64,000 nt of DNA, taken from NCBI GenBank assembly GCA_900545525.1, contig UQZX01000002.1:1-64000 (forward strand), in the 5' to 3' direction. Position 1 is the stretch's first letter. Each line of letters opens with the position of its first letter. Position numbers and translations under genes: made by a program. Below, piece after piece: positions 52,272 through 62,207 of this stretch. The DNA is from an uncultured Prevotella sp. GTDB taxonomy: Bacteria > Bacteroidota > Bacteroidia > Bacteroidales > Bacteroidaceae. The notes under the pieces were generated by a model. The model made no database searches. It saw only the letters and a program-made list of their open reading frames with translations, and had not been told where the DNA came from.

Positions 52272-53039
52272 ATGATTAAGATAATTTATGCTTTCATTGC
52301 ATTGATGTCATTGACATCGTGCGTCAGCTCTTATGATATAGAGGGTACGTCCAACATCACCATGCTCGACGGACGCATGCTATATCTGAAGGTTTATGAC
52401 AACAACGAGCTGAAGACCCTCGACTCTTGCGATGTGGTTCACGGACAGTTCAAGTTTACCGGAACTGTGGACTCCGTGAGATATGCCATGCTTTTCATGG
52501 ACAATGAGGGGCTTATGCCGGTGGTGCTTGAAGACGGGAAGATACATGTCAACATAGACAAGACACGTCAGAATGCAGGCGGAACGCCGCTAAACGACAA
52601 GTTGTCGGGCTTTATGGAGAAATATATCCAGCTTACAAACAGGATAAACGAACTTGGACGTGAGCAGAGCCGTGCCATAATGGACGGCAGTGACATGGAT
52701 GCGGTGAACATGCGGCTGGCAAAAGAGGCAGACCAGATTGCCGAGAAGGAAGACAAGCTGGTGACATCGTTTATCGTAGACAACTTCGACAACGTGCTTG
52801 GTCCCGGCATATTCTTCATGATGACGGCAGACAATACATATCCGGAACTGTCGCCGTGGGTGGAGGATATAATGAGCAAGGCAACGGACAAGTTCAAGAG
52901 CGACCCTTACGTAAAGGACTATTATGAGAAAGCATGCCACAATCAGAACATCATGAACGGAATGTCCTCACACGATGTAAATGCTCCTCTGCCTGCTACT
53001 GGTGCACCCACGCCAAACGAGCTGGCACGCCCGCGATGA
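52272..53039 (+). CDS. DUF4369-domain lipoprotein
   Basis: A 255-residue lipoprotein (lipobox LTSC, Cys17; start at 52272, not the upstream TTG). Residues about 23-125 match DUF4369, the domain that usually precedes a thioredoxin/TlpA domain in Bacteroidota (LKTLDSCDVVHGQFKFTGTVDSVRYAMLFMDNEG). Here the rest (about 130-255) is helical, with no CXXC and no thioredoxin fold, so it is a DUF4369-only member. Probably periplasmic-facing or surface lipoprotein of unknown role. Confidence 0.82.
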   Translation: MIKIIYAFIALMSLTSCVSSYDIEGTSNITMLDGRMLYLKVYDNNELKTLDSCDVVHGQFKFTGTVDSVRYAMLFMDNEGLMPVVLEDGKIHVNIDKTRQNAGGTPLNDKLSGFMEKYIQLTNRINELGREQSRAIMDGSDMDAVNMRLAKEADQIAEKEDKLVTSFIVDNFDNVLGPGIFFMMTADNTYPELSPWVEDIMSKATDKFKSDPYVKDYYEKACHNQNIMNGMSSHDVNAPLPATGAPTPNELARPR

Positions 53040-53147
53040 CGGGACGCACATGCGGCATTGCTTACATGATGTTACGAAACGGATATGGCGGTTATGCCGT
53101 CTGGACAATGACTTTTTTAACAACAATACTGTTGAGCAGATATTATC

Positions 53148-54485
53148 ATGTTGACACTTATCTCAGGCGCGACAATTGTAAATGAGGACAGGAAGACATG
53201 CGGTTCTTTGCTTATAGAGAATGACCGCATAGCGGAAATATACGAGGGAGACGCAACGCCCCGCGGACACTACGACCGTAAGGTTGATGCCGCGGGGTGT
53301 TTTGTATTGCCCGGAGTTATAGACGACCATGTGCATTTCCGTGAACCGGGGCTTACATCAAAGGCGGATATTGAGAGCGAGAGCCGTGCTGCGGCTTTCG
53401 GGGGCGTGACGTCATACTTTGACATGCCAAACACGATACCGCAGACTACAACGCCCGAGGCACTTGATGAGAAGTTACGCATCGCAGCGGCACGCAGCCA
53501 TGTAAACTATTCATTCTTCTTTGGTGCTACAAACGACAACATACACCTTGTCCGCAACATTGACAAAAGCCGCATTCCCGGCATAAAGCTGTTTATGGGT
53601 TCTTCTACCGGAAACATGCTCGTAGACAGGGAAGAGGCACTTGAAGATATCTTCCGGTATGCCGGCATGCCCGTCATGGTGCATTGCGAAGACACGGGCG
53701 TGATAAATGCCAATATGGCGGCAGCCAGGGCAAAGTACGGTGAAGATCCGGTAATCGGGCTCCACCCGGTGATAAGGAGCAGGGAGGCATGTCTCAAGTC
53801 TGCATCGCTTGCCGTGCGTCTTGCGCGTAAATACGGCACACGCTTGCACGTGGCACATGTGACAACGGCTGAAGAACTGGCGCTGTTCGAAGCTGCGGGA
53901 GACACTCTTCCGCGCATAACGGCAGAGGCTGTCGTGGCACATCTGCTGTTCTCCGACCGTGACTATGCACGGCTTGGAGCACTGATAAAGTGCAACCCTG
54001 CCATAAAATCACCGTCAGACAGGGATGCGCTCCGTGCTGCACTGTCCGACGGGCGTATAGCCGTGATAGGTACGGACCATGCCCCGCACAGACTTGACGA
54101 GAAACAGGGCGGATGTTGCCGTGCCGTGTCGGGCATGCCCATGGTTCAGTTCTCGTTGGTGTCGATGTTAGGTCTTGTCGACGAGGGCGTGCTGTCGATA
54201 GAGAGACTTGTGCGGCTTATGTGCCACAATCCTGCCGACCTTTTCGGCGTGAGCGGGCGAGGATATATACGCCGTGGCTATAAGGCAGACATTGTGGTTG
54301 TGCGCCCCGGTGTGCCGTGGACGGTGACCGGAGGCATTATACAAAGCAAGTGCGGGTGGAGCCCGCTGCTCGGCAATACATTCAGATGGCGTGTGGAGCA
54401 TACCTTCTGCAACGGCTCGCATATATTGAACAACGGGATCTTTGACGAAGACAGCCGCGGAGAGGCCCTTGAGTTTTCAAGATAA
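53148..54485 (+). CDS. pyrC: dihydroorotase
   Basis: A 445-residue amidohydrolase converting carbamoyl-aspartate to dihydroorotate in pyrimidine synthesis. Zinc ligands His61 and His63 lie in DDHVHFREPG; the GVTSYFDMPNT, HCED, HVAHVTTAEEL and GTDHAPH blocks are all present. The type resembles class I/allantoinase-like dihydroorotases. No other pyr gene is adjacent. Complete; the metallophosphoesterase gene starts 36 bases later. Confidence 0.94.
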   Translation: MLTLISGATIVNEDRKTCGSLLIENDRIAEIYEGDATPRGHYDRKVDAAGCFVLPGVIDDHVHFREPGLTSKADIESESRAAAFGGVTSYFDMPNTIPQTTTPEALDEKLRIAAARSHVNYSFFFGATNDNIHLVRNIDKSRIPGIKLFMGSSTGNMLVDREEALEDIFRYAGMPVMVHCEDTGVINANMAAARAKYGEDPVIGLHPVIRSREACLKSASLAVRLARKYGTRLHVAHVTTAEELALFEAAGDTLPRITAEAVVAHLLFSDRDYARLGALIKCNPAIKSPSDRDALRAALSDGRIAVIGTDHAPHRLDEKQGGCCRAVSGMPMVQFSLVSMLGLVDEGVLSIERLVRLMCHNPADLFGVSGRGYIRRGYKADIVVVRPGVPWTVTGGIIQSKCGWSPLLGNTFRWRVEHTFCNGSHILNNGIFDEDSRGEALEFSR

Positions 54486-54521
54486 TCCAATTCCTGCCTG
54501 CATGGTTATAAATAAAGACAG

Positions 54522-55682
54522 ATGATTTCAAGAATATTAATACCAGTACTGCTTCTTATACTGCTGCCAGACCTGTATATATACATTCACTACCTGCGCC
54601 GCAGTCTTACGCCTTTCCGGCGCGTGCTGTGGTGGATGCCTTCAGTGGCAATGGTTGTATATACCGTGGCTATGACCATGCCGCGAAGCTTTGCCCCTGA
54701 CGACATCTCGGTTCTCAACCTTTATCTTTTCTTTCTTGGAATTCTTGTGGTGCCGAAGGCATTGTTCTCACTGTTCTCATGTATAGGACTTGCAGCATGC
54801 CACCTTTTCCGCACACGCCTTAACTGGGGAAACCTTGCAGGGCTGCTTTTTGCTGCCACCGCCGTCTTCATAACAGTCTATGGCAGCACGGTGGGGTTTA
54901 GAAAACTGGAAGTGCGCCATGTCGAATACTGTTCGGAAGATGTGCCGCCCGCCTTCGACGGCTACCGCATATTGCACTTCAGCGATGCTCATGTCGGCTC
55001 ATATACGGGCAAGGGTGTCAGGATACTCGAAGAGGCAGTGCGCCGGATTAACGGGATTAACGCCGATGCCATAGTCTTTACCGGCGACTTGCAGAACATG
55101 CACCCGCGCGAGATATATCCGGTGGCAGATATACTGGGACGTCTCAGGGCAAGAGACGGTGTCTTCTCCGTGCTTGGCAATCATGACTATGCCGATTATG
55201 TAAAGGTCAGTGCAGCGGAGAAGCGTGCCAATGAACATGCCACCATGGCATGCGAGCGCAGAATGGGCTGGCAACTGCTGATAAACGATAACCGTGTGAT
55301 ACGCCGCGGCAACGACTCTATTGTCATTGCCGGGATGGAGAATGACGGCAGACCGCCATTCCCCGCCAGGGGTGATATAGGAAAGACACTCACGGGAGTG
55401 GGTGACAGCGCCTTTGTGGTGATGCTCCAGCACGACCCCACGTCATGGCGCCGCACCATACTTCCCCGTTCCGGAGCACAGCTCACGCTCAGCGGGCATA
55501 CCCATGCCATGCAGTTCTCCATATTCGGTTGGTCGCCCGCATCGCTTGTCTACGACGAGTGGGGCGGAATGTACAGCGAGGGCAACAGGTCCCTGAATGT
55601 GTCCGTAGGTCTCGGTGGCTTCATCCCGTTCAGGTTTGGTGCCACGGCAGAGGTTGTTGTTGTGACGCTGAGGAGGAAATGA
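54522..55682 (+). CDS. membrane-anchored metallophosphoesterase
   Basis: A 386-residue protein: N-terminal transmembrane segments (about 4-22, 38-55, 65-85, 105-125), then a calcineurin-like phosphoesterase domain (about 150-386) with all metal motifs: HFSDAHVGS, GDLQNMH, LGNHDYADY, and SGHTHAMQ. The family includes YkuE-type enzymes acting on lipid-linked phosphates. Substrate unknown; likely at the membrane. Probably co-transcribed with pyrC. Confidence 0.9.
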   Translation: MISRILIPVLLLILLPDLYIYIHYLRRSLTPFRRVLWWMPSVAMVVYTVAMTMPRSFAPDDISVLNLYLFFLGILVVPKALFSLFSCIGLAACHLFRTRLNWGNLAGLLFAATAVFITVYGSTVGFRKLEVRHVEYCSEDVPPAFDGYRILHFSDAHVGSYTGKGVRILEEAVRRINGINADAIVFTGDLQNMHPREIYPVADILGRLRARDGVFSVLGNHDYADYVKVSAAEKRANEHATMACERRMGWQLLINDNRVIRRGNDSIVIAGMENDGRPPFPARGDIGKTLTGVGDSAFVVMLQHDPTSWRRTILPRSGAQLTLSGHTHAMQFSIFGWSPASLVYDEWGGMYSEGNRSLNVSVGLGGFIPFRFGATAEVVVVTLRRK

Positions 55683-55771
55683 CAGAAGCATATAAAACGA
55701 CATGCTCTCTTTATATATAGAGGTTAACGTTAAATTAATCCATATTTATACTGTTTACGGAAAAGATTGAA

Positions 55772-55779
55772 TATCTTTG
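55772..55779 (+). promoter_or_regulatory. -7 element of the Fic gene
   Basis: TATCTTTG matches TAnnTTTG, 72 bases before the start. No clear -33 element. Confidence 0.4.
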
Positions 55780-55851
55780 TATTTTGATTATAGGTAAGAT
55801 TTTAGGCATAAAGATACTTCTTACTGTTGGACATGCGAAAAACAACAAGCC

Positions 55852-56625
55852 ATGAATGAAGAACTGAAAAAGATATTGCAGGAATGCGACATGCTGAAAG
55901 CACGTCTGTCAGGTCTGCGCCCGCTGCCTGCTGAAGCTTTAAAAAAGATAGATGAGGCATTTTCCATAGAATATACATACGAGAGCAACCGCATAGAGGG
56001 AAATACGCTAACCTTGCAGGAGACCGAGCTTGTCGTTAATGAGGGCGTGACTGTCTCCTGTAAGTCAATGCGCGAACATCTGGAGGCGATTAATCATAGT
56101 GAGGCAATAGACTATATCAAGGATTTTGCAAAAAGCGGCATAGAGATAAGCGGACGGACAATAAGGGAAATACACGCTCTTGTGCTTCATGGTATCGACC
56201 GTGAGAATGCAGGACGTTATCGCACAGTGCCAGTTATGATTTCAGGTAGCAGACATATCCCTCCACAACCTTATCTTATCGAAGAGATGATGGAAAATTT
56301 CATTATGAAGTTTAAGGAAATGGAAACAGCAAGGGTTCATCCTGTAATCATTGCATCTTATCTGCACGATGAACTCGTACGCATACATCCGTTTATCGAT
56401 GGCAACGGGCGCACGTCAAGGCTTCTGATGAACCTCTATCTGTTGAGAAACGGTTATACACTTGTAAACCTCAAAGGCTCTGACGAAAACAAACTGGATT
56501 ATTATATGGCATTGGAAACATCTCACATAGAGCGTAATCCCGAAGTATTCCAAATGCTTATAGCAAAGGCAGAAGTTTCCTCATTGAAAAGATATCTCAC
56601 TGTTATGGGAGACCTTATAGAATAG
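55852..56625 (+). CDS. Fic family protein with N-terminal inhibitory motif
   Basis: A 257-residue Fic-domain protein. The active loop HPFIDGNGRTSR (His179) is complete, predicting AMP transfer onto a hydroxyl side chain. An (S/T)xxxE(G/N) inhibitory helix, SNRIEGN at residues 45-51, puts it in the self-inhibited class II. A beta-hairpin 'flap' (SGSRHIPPQPYLI) precedes the core. No winged-helix C-terminal domain and no antitoxin gene are seen. Target unknown. It stands alone with its own promoter. Confidence 0.92.
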   Translation: MNEELKKILQECDMLKARLSGLRPLPAEALKKIDEAFSIEYTYESNRIEGNTLTLQETELVVNEGVTVSCKSMREHLEAINHSEAIDYIKDFAKSGIEISGRTIREIHALVLHGIDRENAGRYRTVPVMISGSRHIPPQPYLIEEMMENFIMKFKEMETARVHPVIIASYLHDELVRIHPFIDGNGRTSRLLMNLYLLRNGYTLVNLKGSDENKLDYYMALETSHIERNPEVFQMLIAKAEVSSLKRYLTVMGDLIE

Positions 56626-56700
56626 GCAGGCGGCATCTGCATACTACATACTAAGCGCACTTGTTCCTGGCATGTTATGTTGCTTGTCTCTTCAATTATC

Positions 56701-57459
56701 TCACTGGTCCGGATTTTCCACAAAGCCCCTATATTCCTCCGGCAGTGCGGACATTATGTCCTCATAGCTTTTGTCCATTGTGCGCCTGATGTTTTCCGTG
56801 CCCTGTGTCAGGGGATATATGGGCTTGTGTATGGTGAGCGTCAGCGGATGCCATGAAACCCAGTGCCAGTCTTTCGTGCGCGGCATTATGTCGAATGAGC
56901 CGTTTATTGTCAGCGGCACTACAGGCAGCTGAAGTTCGTCGGCAAGCATGAAGGCACCGCGGCGAAACACGCCCATGTGTCCCGTAAACGTGCGTGCCCC
57001 TTCGGGAAACACCATAAGGCTCATGCCGTCGGTCAGAGTTGCGCGCGCCTTGTCGTATGTCTCCTTGATTTTCTTGGGACCCCGCCTGTCCACGAATATG
57101 TGGTGTGCCTTCTCGCAGGCAAAGCCCACGAACGGCATGCTGCGCAGCTGGTGTTTCATCATCCACTTGAAATTACGGCACAGATGACCGTATATGAGGA
57201 ATATGTCGAACATGCCCTGATGATTGCTCACTATCACATACGACTCGCCGCGGCGTATGTTCTCGCGTCCTTCAACCTTTACCGGTATGAGCAGCAGCTT
57301 AAGTATTATGTTGCCCCACCACTTTCCGGGGTAGTAGCCCCAAAAATGACCGTTGCCGACAGAACATCCCACGACGACGGTAAGCGAAATGAATATCGTC
57401 CATACGGCAATGAGCGGCAATGCCACAAACAGCTGGTAGATACGGTACAGGAGTTTCAT
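56701..57459 (-). CDS. plsC: 1-acyl-sn-glycerol-3-phosphate acyltransferase
   Basis: A 252-residue inner-membrane enzyme making phosphatidic acid from lysophosphatidic acid. N-terminal hydrophobic segment (about 8-32), acyltransferase motif I NHQGMFD (His80, Asp85), motif III FPEGARTF (around 150) and VPLTINGSFDIMPR motif IV are present. It lies downstream of the GT2 gene on the same strand (143-base gap), probably one transcript. Confidence 0.93.
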   Translation of the reverse strand: MKLLYRIYQLFVALPLIAVWTIFISLTVVVGCSVGNGHFWGYYPGKWWGNIILKLLLIPVKVEGRENIRRGESYVIVSNHQGMFDIFLIYGHLCRNFKWMMKHQLRSMPFVGFACEKAHHIFVDRRGPKKIKETYDKARATLTDGMSLMVFPEGARTFTGHMGVFRRGAFMLADELQLPVVPLTINGSFDIMPRTKDWHWVSWHPLTLTIHKPIYPLTQGTENIRRTMDKSYEDIMSALPEEYRGFVENPDQ

Positions 57460-57602
57460 GCGGAGCTTTGTTTTTATTGTTTTAAATGGTTTTATCTATA
57501 ATAGAAGATGAATACGTGGTCTTGTGCCATGAACCTGTGTGGCAGGCATCGCAAGCCTTATGGGGTGTAAGGCAGGCAGGTGCCGGTCTCGGCAGCCTGC
57601 TG

Positions 57603-58352
57603 TCATGCCTTGATTTTGGGATAGCGGCGTGTCCAGCCGTCCCAGCGCAGGCGCATCACACCGAAGAATGCCTCTCCGAAGATGCCGCCGCTCATTTTCG
57701 ACACGCCCTCACGCCGGTTGACGAAGATAACCGGCACTTCTTTTATCCTGAAGCCCGTCTTATAGGCGGTAAACTTCATTTCTATCTGGAAGGCATAGCC
57801 CTTGAAACGTATCTTGTCCAGCTCTATCGTCTCAAGCACCCGGCGTTTGTAACACTTAAATCCTGCCGTTGTGTCGTGTACCTTGAAACCCGTTACAATC
57901 CTTACATACTGCGATGCGAAATAACTCATGAGCACCCTGCCCATGGGCCAGTTGACAACATTCACGCCGCTAACGTATCTCGAGCCTATCGCCACGTCGT
58001 ATCCCTCGTCGTGACATGCGGCGTAGAGCCGCGGCAGGTCTGCCGGGTCGTGGCTGAAGTCGGCATCCATCTCGAAGATATATCCGTAGTCTCTTTCGAG
58101 CGCCCATTTAAATCCGGCGATGTATGCCGTGCCCAGTCCCAGCTTTCCGCTGCGTTCCATGATGAACAGCCTGTCGCCGAACTCCTCTTCCATGAGCCGG
58201 CGCACCTCGGCGGCGGTGCCGTCGGGCGAGCCGTCGTCTATTACAAGTATGTGGAAACACTTTTCCAAAGAGAAAACACGGCGTATTATTTTCTCAATAT
58301 TCTCAATCTCGTTGTATGTCGGGATGATGACGATGCTGTCGCTTCCGTTCAT
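57603..58352 (-). CDS. polyprenol-phosphate mannose/glucose synthase-like GT2
   Basis: A 249-residue GT2 glycosyltransferase of the dolichyl-phosphate mannosyltransferase type. IPTYNEIENI, DDGSPDGT, EMDADFSHDP (metal-binding DxD) and GSRYVSGVNVVNWP are all conserved. No C-terminal transmembrane domain, so it is the soluble single-domain type. It should transfer a sugar from GDP- or UDP-sugar to polyprenol phosphate for cell-envelope glycosylation; the sugar is not determinable. Promoter -7 at 58392-58399. Confidence 0.93.
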   Translation of the reverse strand: MNGSDSIVIIPTYNEIENIEKIIRRVFSLEKCFHILVIDDGSPDGTAAEVRRLMEEEFGDRLFIMERSGKLGLGTAYIAGFKWALERDYGYIFEMDADFSHDPADLPRLYAACHDEGYDVAIGSRYVSGVNVVNWPMGRVLMSYFASQYVRIVTGFKVHDTTAGFKCYKRRVLETIELDKIRFKGYAFQIEMKFTAYKTGFRIKEVPVIFVNRREGVSKMSGGIFGEAFFGVMRLRWDGWTRRYPKIKA

Positions 58353-58391
58353 GTTCGTTATGTTTTACGGTGTGTGATGTATAGATACGTG

Positions 58392-58450
58392 CAAATGTAG
58401 TAATTTATATTCAATTGCACCTTACTTTATAACTTTATTTTGTATTTTTG
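58392..58450. promoter_or_regulatory. divergent -7 elements (GT2 gene and mfd)
   Basis: Plus-strand CAAATGTA (58392-58399) reads TACATTTG toward the GT2 gene. TATTTTTG (58443-58450) points to mfd, 90 bases before its start. Confidence 0.55.
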
Positions 58451-58539
58451 CACCTGCTTTTACAAGACCTTTTCCCGCTTGTATGGCGGCGTGGGGATAA
58501 TGCGCCGGCACGTTCATGTCTCTGTCATATTGCAAGAAA

Positions 58540-61500
58540 ATGGATATACACGAAATATTACGCCTTTATGCCTCGTCACCCCGTGTGGCGGCACTTCGCA
58601 CGGCCCTGTGCGACGCTTCGTTGCGCACGGTGTCGCTGCAGGGACTTGTGGCGTCGGCGGCTCCGGTGGTGTTTGCGTCGGTTGCCGGCAGTGGTGTGCC
58701 GCCATGTCTCTTTATAATGAACGATGCCGACGAGGCGGGATATTTCTATCATGACCTTACACGCATGCTCGGCAACGACAGGGTGCTGTTCTTTCCCTCG
58801 TCATACCGCCGTCAGGTGAAATACGGGCAGCGTGATGCCGCCAATGTCATTCTGCGTACAGAGGTGCTCGGACGCCTGTCGTCACATGCCGTCGGACAGC
58901 AGCTGTATATCGTGACACATCCCGAGGCACTGGGAGAGCTTGTCGTGTCGCGCGGCAGACTGGACGAGAGAATAACGAAACTTGCCGTGGGACAGACGGC
59001 AGACATCGCCGTGCTTGCCCGCGAGCTGCGGGAACAGGGATTTGCGGAGACCGACTATGTCTACGAGCCAGGGCAGTTTGCCGTGCGCGGCAGCATCTTC
59101 GATGTCTATTCATACAGCAGCGAATATCCTTTCCGCATCGACTTCTTCGGCGACGAGATAGACTCCATACGCACGTTTGAGGTGCAGAGCCAGCTGTCGA
59201 AAGACAGGCGCGACGCCATAGAGATTGTTCCCGAGCTTGCCACCGTTGCCGGCGACAAGGTGCCGTTTATTGATTTTCTTCCCGACGATGCGCTGTTAGT
59301 GATGAAAGACCCCACCTTTGTCCGCGACGTCATAGACCGTACATATCGCGACGGCTTCTCGTCGCAGGCAGTTACGGAGCGGCTTGAGGGTGCCACGGAA
59401 ATGGAGCAGCATGTAATAATGCGCGAGATGAGGGCGGAGAACATGCTCGTGAGTGCCACGGCATTCGACGTTGCGGCAAGCCGCTTCCGCCACATCAGGC
59501 TGGGAGGCACGGCTTCAGGCATGCCAGATGCAGTGCTGAAGTTCTCGACAGAGCCGCAGCCGCTGTTCCATAAGAACTTCGAACTGCTTACCAAGGCTTT
59601 TGAAGACTATATGCTGAGAGGCTACAGGCTGTATGTGCTTGCCGACAGCAGCAAGCAGAACCTGCGCCTGCGTGACATCTTCGATGAACGGACGGCGACG
59701 GCAGACGGCGGCGACGGTCCGTCGCGCATCGATTTCACACCCGTGGACAATGCCCTCCATGCAGGCTTTGTAGACAACGACATGCGGGCGTGCCTGTTTA
59801 CCGACCATCAGATATTCGACCGCTTCCATAAATACAGCCTGCGCTCGGACGCGGCACGCAGCGGAAAAATGGCACTGACGATGAAGGAGCTGCAGGAAAT
59901 GGAGCCGGGCGACTATATCGTGCACGTTGACTTCGGCATAGGAAAGTTTGCCGGGCTTGTCCGTGTGCCTGTCGGCAACAGTTATCAGGAGATGATACGC
60001 ATCGTTTATCAGCACAACGACAAGGTTGATGTGAGCATACATTCTCTTTACAAGATATCCAAATACAAGCGGCGCGACAGCGAGACGCCGCCGCGGCTTA
60101 GCACGCTGGGCACCGGAGCATGGGACAGGCTGAAGGAGAAGACGAAGAAAAGAATAAAGGACATTGCCCGCGACCTTATAAAGCTGTATGCCGCGCGGCG
60201 TCACGAAAAGGGATTTGCCTTCAGTGCCGACTCGTTCATGCAGCACGAGCTGGAGGCGGGATTTCTTTATGAGGACACCCCCGACCAGCTCAAGGCAACC
60301 AACGAGGTCAAGGCTGACATGGAGAGCCGCCGCCCCATGGACCGCCTTGTGTGCGGCGACGTGGGCTTCGGCAAGACGGAGGTGGCGGTGCGGGCTGCAT
60401 TCAAGGCGGCATGCGACTCCAAGCAGGTGGCGGTTCTTGTGCCGACAACGGTGCTCGCCTATCAGCACTATCAGACATTTGCCGGGCGGCTGAAGAACTT
60501 CCCCGTGCGCGTGGAGTATCTGTCACGCGCACGCAGTGCGAAGAAAACCAGGGAGGTGCTTGCCGATCTTGAGGCGGGGCGTATAGACATCATCATCGGC
60601 ACCCACAAGCTCATAGGCAAGGCAGTGAAGTTCAAGGACCTCGGACTGCTCATAATAGATGAAGAACAGAAGTTCGGCGTGGCGACAAAGGAGAAGCTGA
60701 GGAAGATGAAGACCAATGTGGACACGCTCACCATGAGTGCAACGCCGATACCGCGCACACTGCAGTTCTCGCTTATGGGCGCGCGTGACATGAGCATCAT
60801 ACAGACACCTCCGCCAAACCGCTATCCCATCTGCACGGAGGTGCACACGTTTGACAAGGATGTGATATGCGATGCCATAAACTTTGAGATGAGCCGCAAC
60901 GGACAGGTGTTTTTCGTCAACGACCGCATAAGCAGCCTTCCCGAACTGGCAGCGCTTGTCAACAAATATATTCCCGATGCGCGTGTGGCAATAGGTCACG
61001 GGCAGATGAAGCCCGAAGAGCTTGAGAAGGTGATAATGGGATTTATAAACTACGACTACGACGTGCTGATTTCGACAACGATTGTGGAGAACGGTGTGGA
61101 CATAAGCAATGCCAACACCATAATAATAAACGACGCCCATCGCTTCGGGCTTTCCGCCCTTCATCAGATGCGCGGCAGGGTAGGGCGCAGCAACAAGAAG
61201 GCTTTCTGCTATCTTCTCTCGCCTCCGAAGGCAGGGCTTACGCAGGAGGCGCGCCGCCGTCTGGAGGCTCTCGAGACGTTCTCCGAGCTGGGAAGCGGCT
61301 TCAACCTCTCCATGCAGGACCTCGACATACGCGGTGCCGGCAATCTTCTCGGAGCGGAACAGAGCGGATTTATGGAAGACCTTGGATATGAGACGTATCA
61401 GAAGATACTGAACCAGGCTGTGACGGAACTGAAAAACGAGGAGTTCGGCGACATGTATGGCGGGGAGACGGAAGGCGGAATACAGCTCACCGGCAACGAC

Positions 61501-61953
61501 TTTGTGGAAGACTGTGCCGTAGAGAGCGATTTGGAGATGTACTTCCCCGACAGCTATGTGCCGGGAAGCAGCGAACGCATGATGCTGTATCGCGAGCTGG
61601 AGAACATATCCAACGATGAAGAGCTTGAAAAGTTCAGGCAGAACATGAACGACCGTTTTGGCGAGATGCCGCATGAGGGGCTTGAACTTCTTAACATTGT
61701 GCCGCTGCGCAGGCTCGGCAGGCATATAGGATGTGAGAAGATAATACTGAAGCAGGGCCGCATGCAGATGCAGTTTGTGTCAAATCCAATGAGTCCGTAT
61801 TATAAAAGCAGCGTCTTCGGCAATGTCATAAACTATGTCGCTGCCAACACCCGCCGCTGCACCCTGAAGGAAATCAAGGGCAAAAGGTCCATGGTGGTGT
61901 CGGGCGTGGCAACCGTCGGGCAGGCGGTGGATGTGCTCAGGGGCATGGAATGA
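58540..61953 (+). CDS. mfd: transcription-repair coupling factor Mfd
   Basis: A 1137-residue DNA translocase that removes stalled RNA polymerase and recruits UvrA. N-terminal UvrB-homology domains (about 1-340), RNA-polymerase-interacting domain (about 420-510; GDYIVHVDFGIGKFAGL), and RecG-like helicase motor with Walker A GDVGFGKTEVA (around 604) and DEEQ (around 706). The TRG motif region (GRVGRSNKKAFCYLL, LGSGFNLSMQDLDIRGAGNLLG) and C-terminal D7 domain are complete. Length is normal. Start at 58540 (MDIHEILRLY) rather than an in-frame ATG at 58516, by homologue length. Confidence 0.96.
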   Translation: MDIHEILRLYASSPRVAALRTALCDASLRTVSLQGLVASAAPVVFASVAGSGVPPCLFIMNDADEAGYFYHDLTRMLGNDRVLFFPSSYRRQVKYGQRDAANVILRTEVLGRLSSHAVGQQLYIVTHPEALGELVVSRGRLDERITKLAVGQTADIAVLARELREQGFAETDYVYEPGQFAVRGSIFDVYSYSSEYPFRIDFFGDEIDSIRTFEVQSQLSKDRRDAIEIVPELATVAGDKVPFIDFLPDDALLVMKDPTFVRDVIDRTYRDGFSSQAVTERLEGATEMEQHVIMREMRAENMLVSATAFDVAASRFRHIRLGGTASGMPDAVLKFSTEPQPLFHKNFELLTKAFEDYMLRGYRLYVLADSSKQNLRLRDIFDERTATADGGDGPSRIDFTPVDNALHAGFVDNDMRACLFTDHQIFDRFHKYSLRSDAARSGKMALTMKELQEMEPGDYIVHVDFGIGKFAGLVRVPVGNSYQEMIRIVYQHNDKVDVSIHSLYKISKYKRRDSETPPRLSTLGTGAWDRLKEKTKKRIKDIARDLIKLYAARRHEKGFAFSADSFMQHELEAGFLYEDTPDQLKATNEVKADMESRRPMDRLVCGDVGFGKTEVAVRAAFKAACDSKQVAVLVPTTVLAYQHYQTFAGRLKNFPVRVEYLSRARSAKKTREVLADLEAGRIDIIIGTHKLIGKAVKFKDLGLLIIDEEQKFGVATKEKLRKMKTNVDTLTMSATPIPRTLQFSLMGARDMSIIQTPPPNRYPICTEVHTFDKDVICDAINFEMSRNGQVFFVNDRISSLPELAALVNKYIPDARVAIGHGQMKPEELEKVIMGFINYDYDVLISTTIVENGVDISNANTIIINDAHRFGLSALHQMRGRVGRSNKKAFCYLLSPPKAGLTQEARRRLEALETFSELGSGFNLSMQDLDIRGAGNLLGAEQSGFMEDLGYETYQKILNQAVTELKNEEFGDMYGGETEGGIQLTGNDFVEDCAVESDLEMYFPDSYVPGSSERMMLYRELENISNDEELEKFRQNMNDRFGEMPHEGLELLNIVPLRRLGRHIGCEKIILKQGRMQMQFVSNPMSPYYKSSVFGNVINYVAANTRRCTLKEIKGKRSMVVSGVATVGQAVDVLRGME

Positions 61954-62207
61954 TTAAGAATTAAGAGTTAAGAATTAAGAATTAAGAGTTGTTCCCGCTG
62001 CACTGCGATGAAGAATTATAAATTAAGAATTTGGAATTACGAATTATAAATAAAAAACTCTTCATTTTATAATTCCACATCTGCCAAAGGCAGACAACTT
62101 GTCATTCGTAATTTGTAACTCCACATTCGTAACTCCACATTCGTAACTCCACATTCGTAACTCCACATTCATAACTCTTAATTCTTAATTCTTAACTCTT
62201 AATTAAT
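61954..62207 (+). repeat. left inverted-repeat arm and 14-bp tandem repeats beside the amidase gene
   Basis: 61954-61985 is TTAAGAATTAAG simple repeat. 61986-62110 is the left arm of a near-identical inverted repeat (partner 62680-62801), including ATCTGCCAAAGGCAGAC and the GAGTTGTTCCCGCTGC end. 62115-62170 is GTAACTCCACATTC four times in tandem (14-bp period). Confidence 0.88.

Noticed and set aside
60523..61725. Open minus-strand frame of about 400 codons opposite mfd
   Set aside because: Antisense to conserved helicase motifs, no motif of its own, composition rich in His/Val/Leu as expected for a shadow.
62115..62170. CRISPR-like array
   Set aside because: The units are 14 bp in direct tandem without spacers, and no cas gene is near; the 9-bp arrays fail for the same reason.
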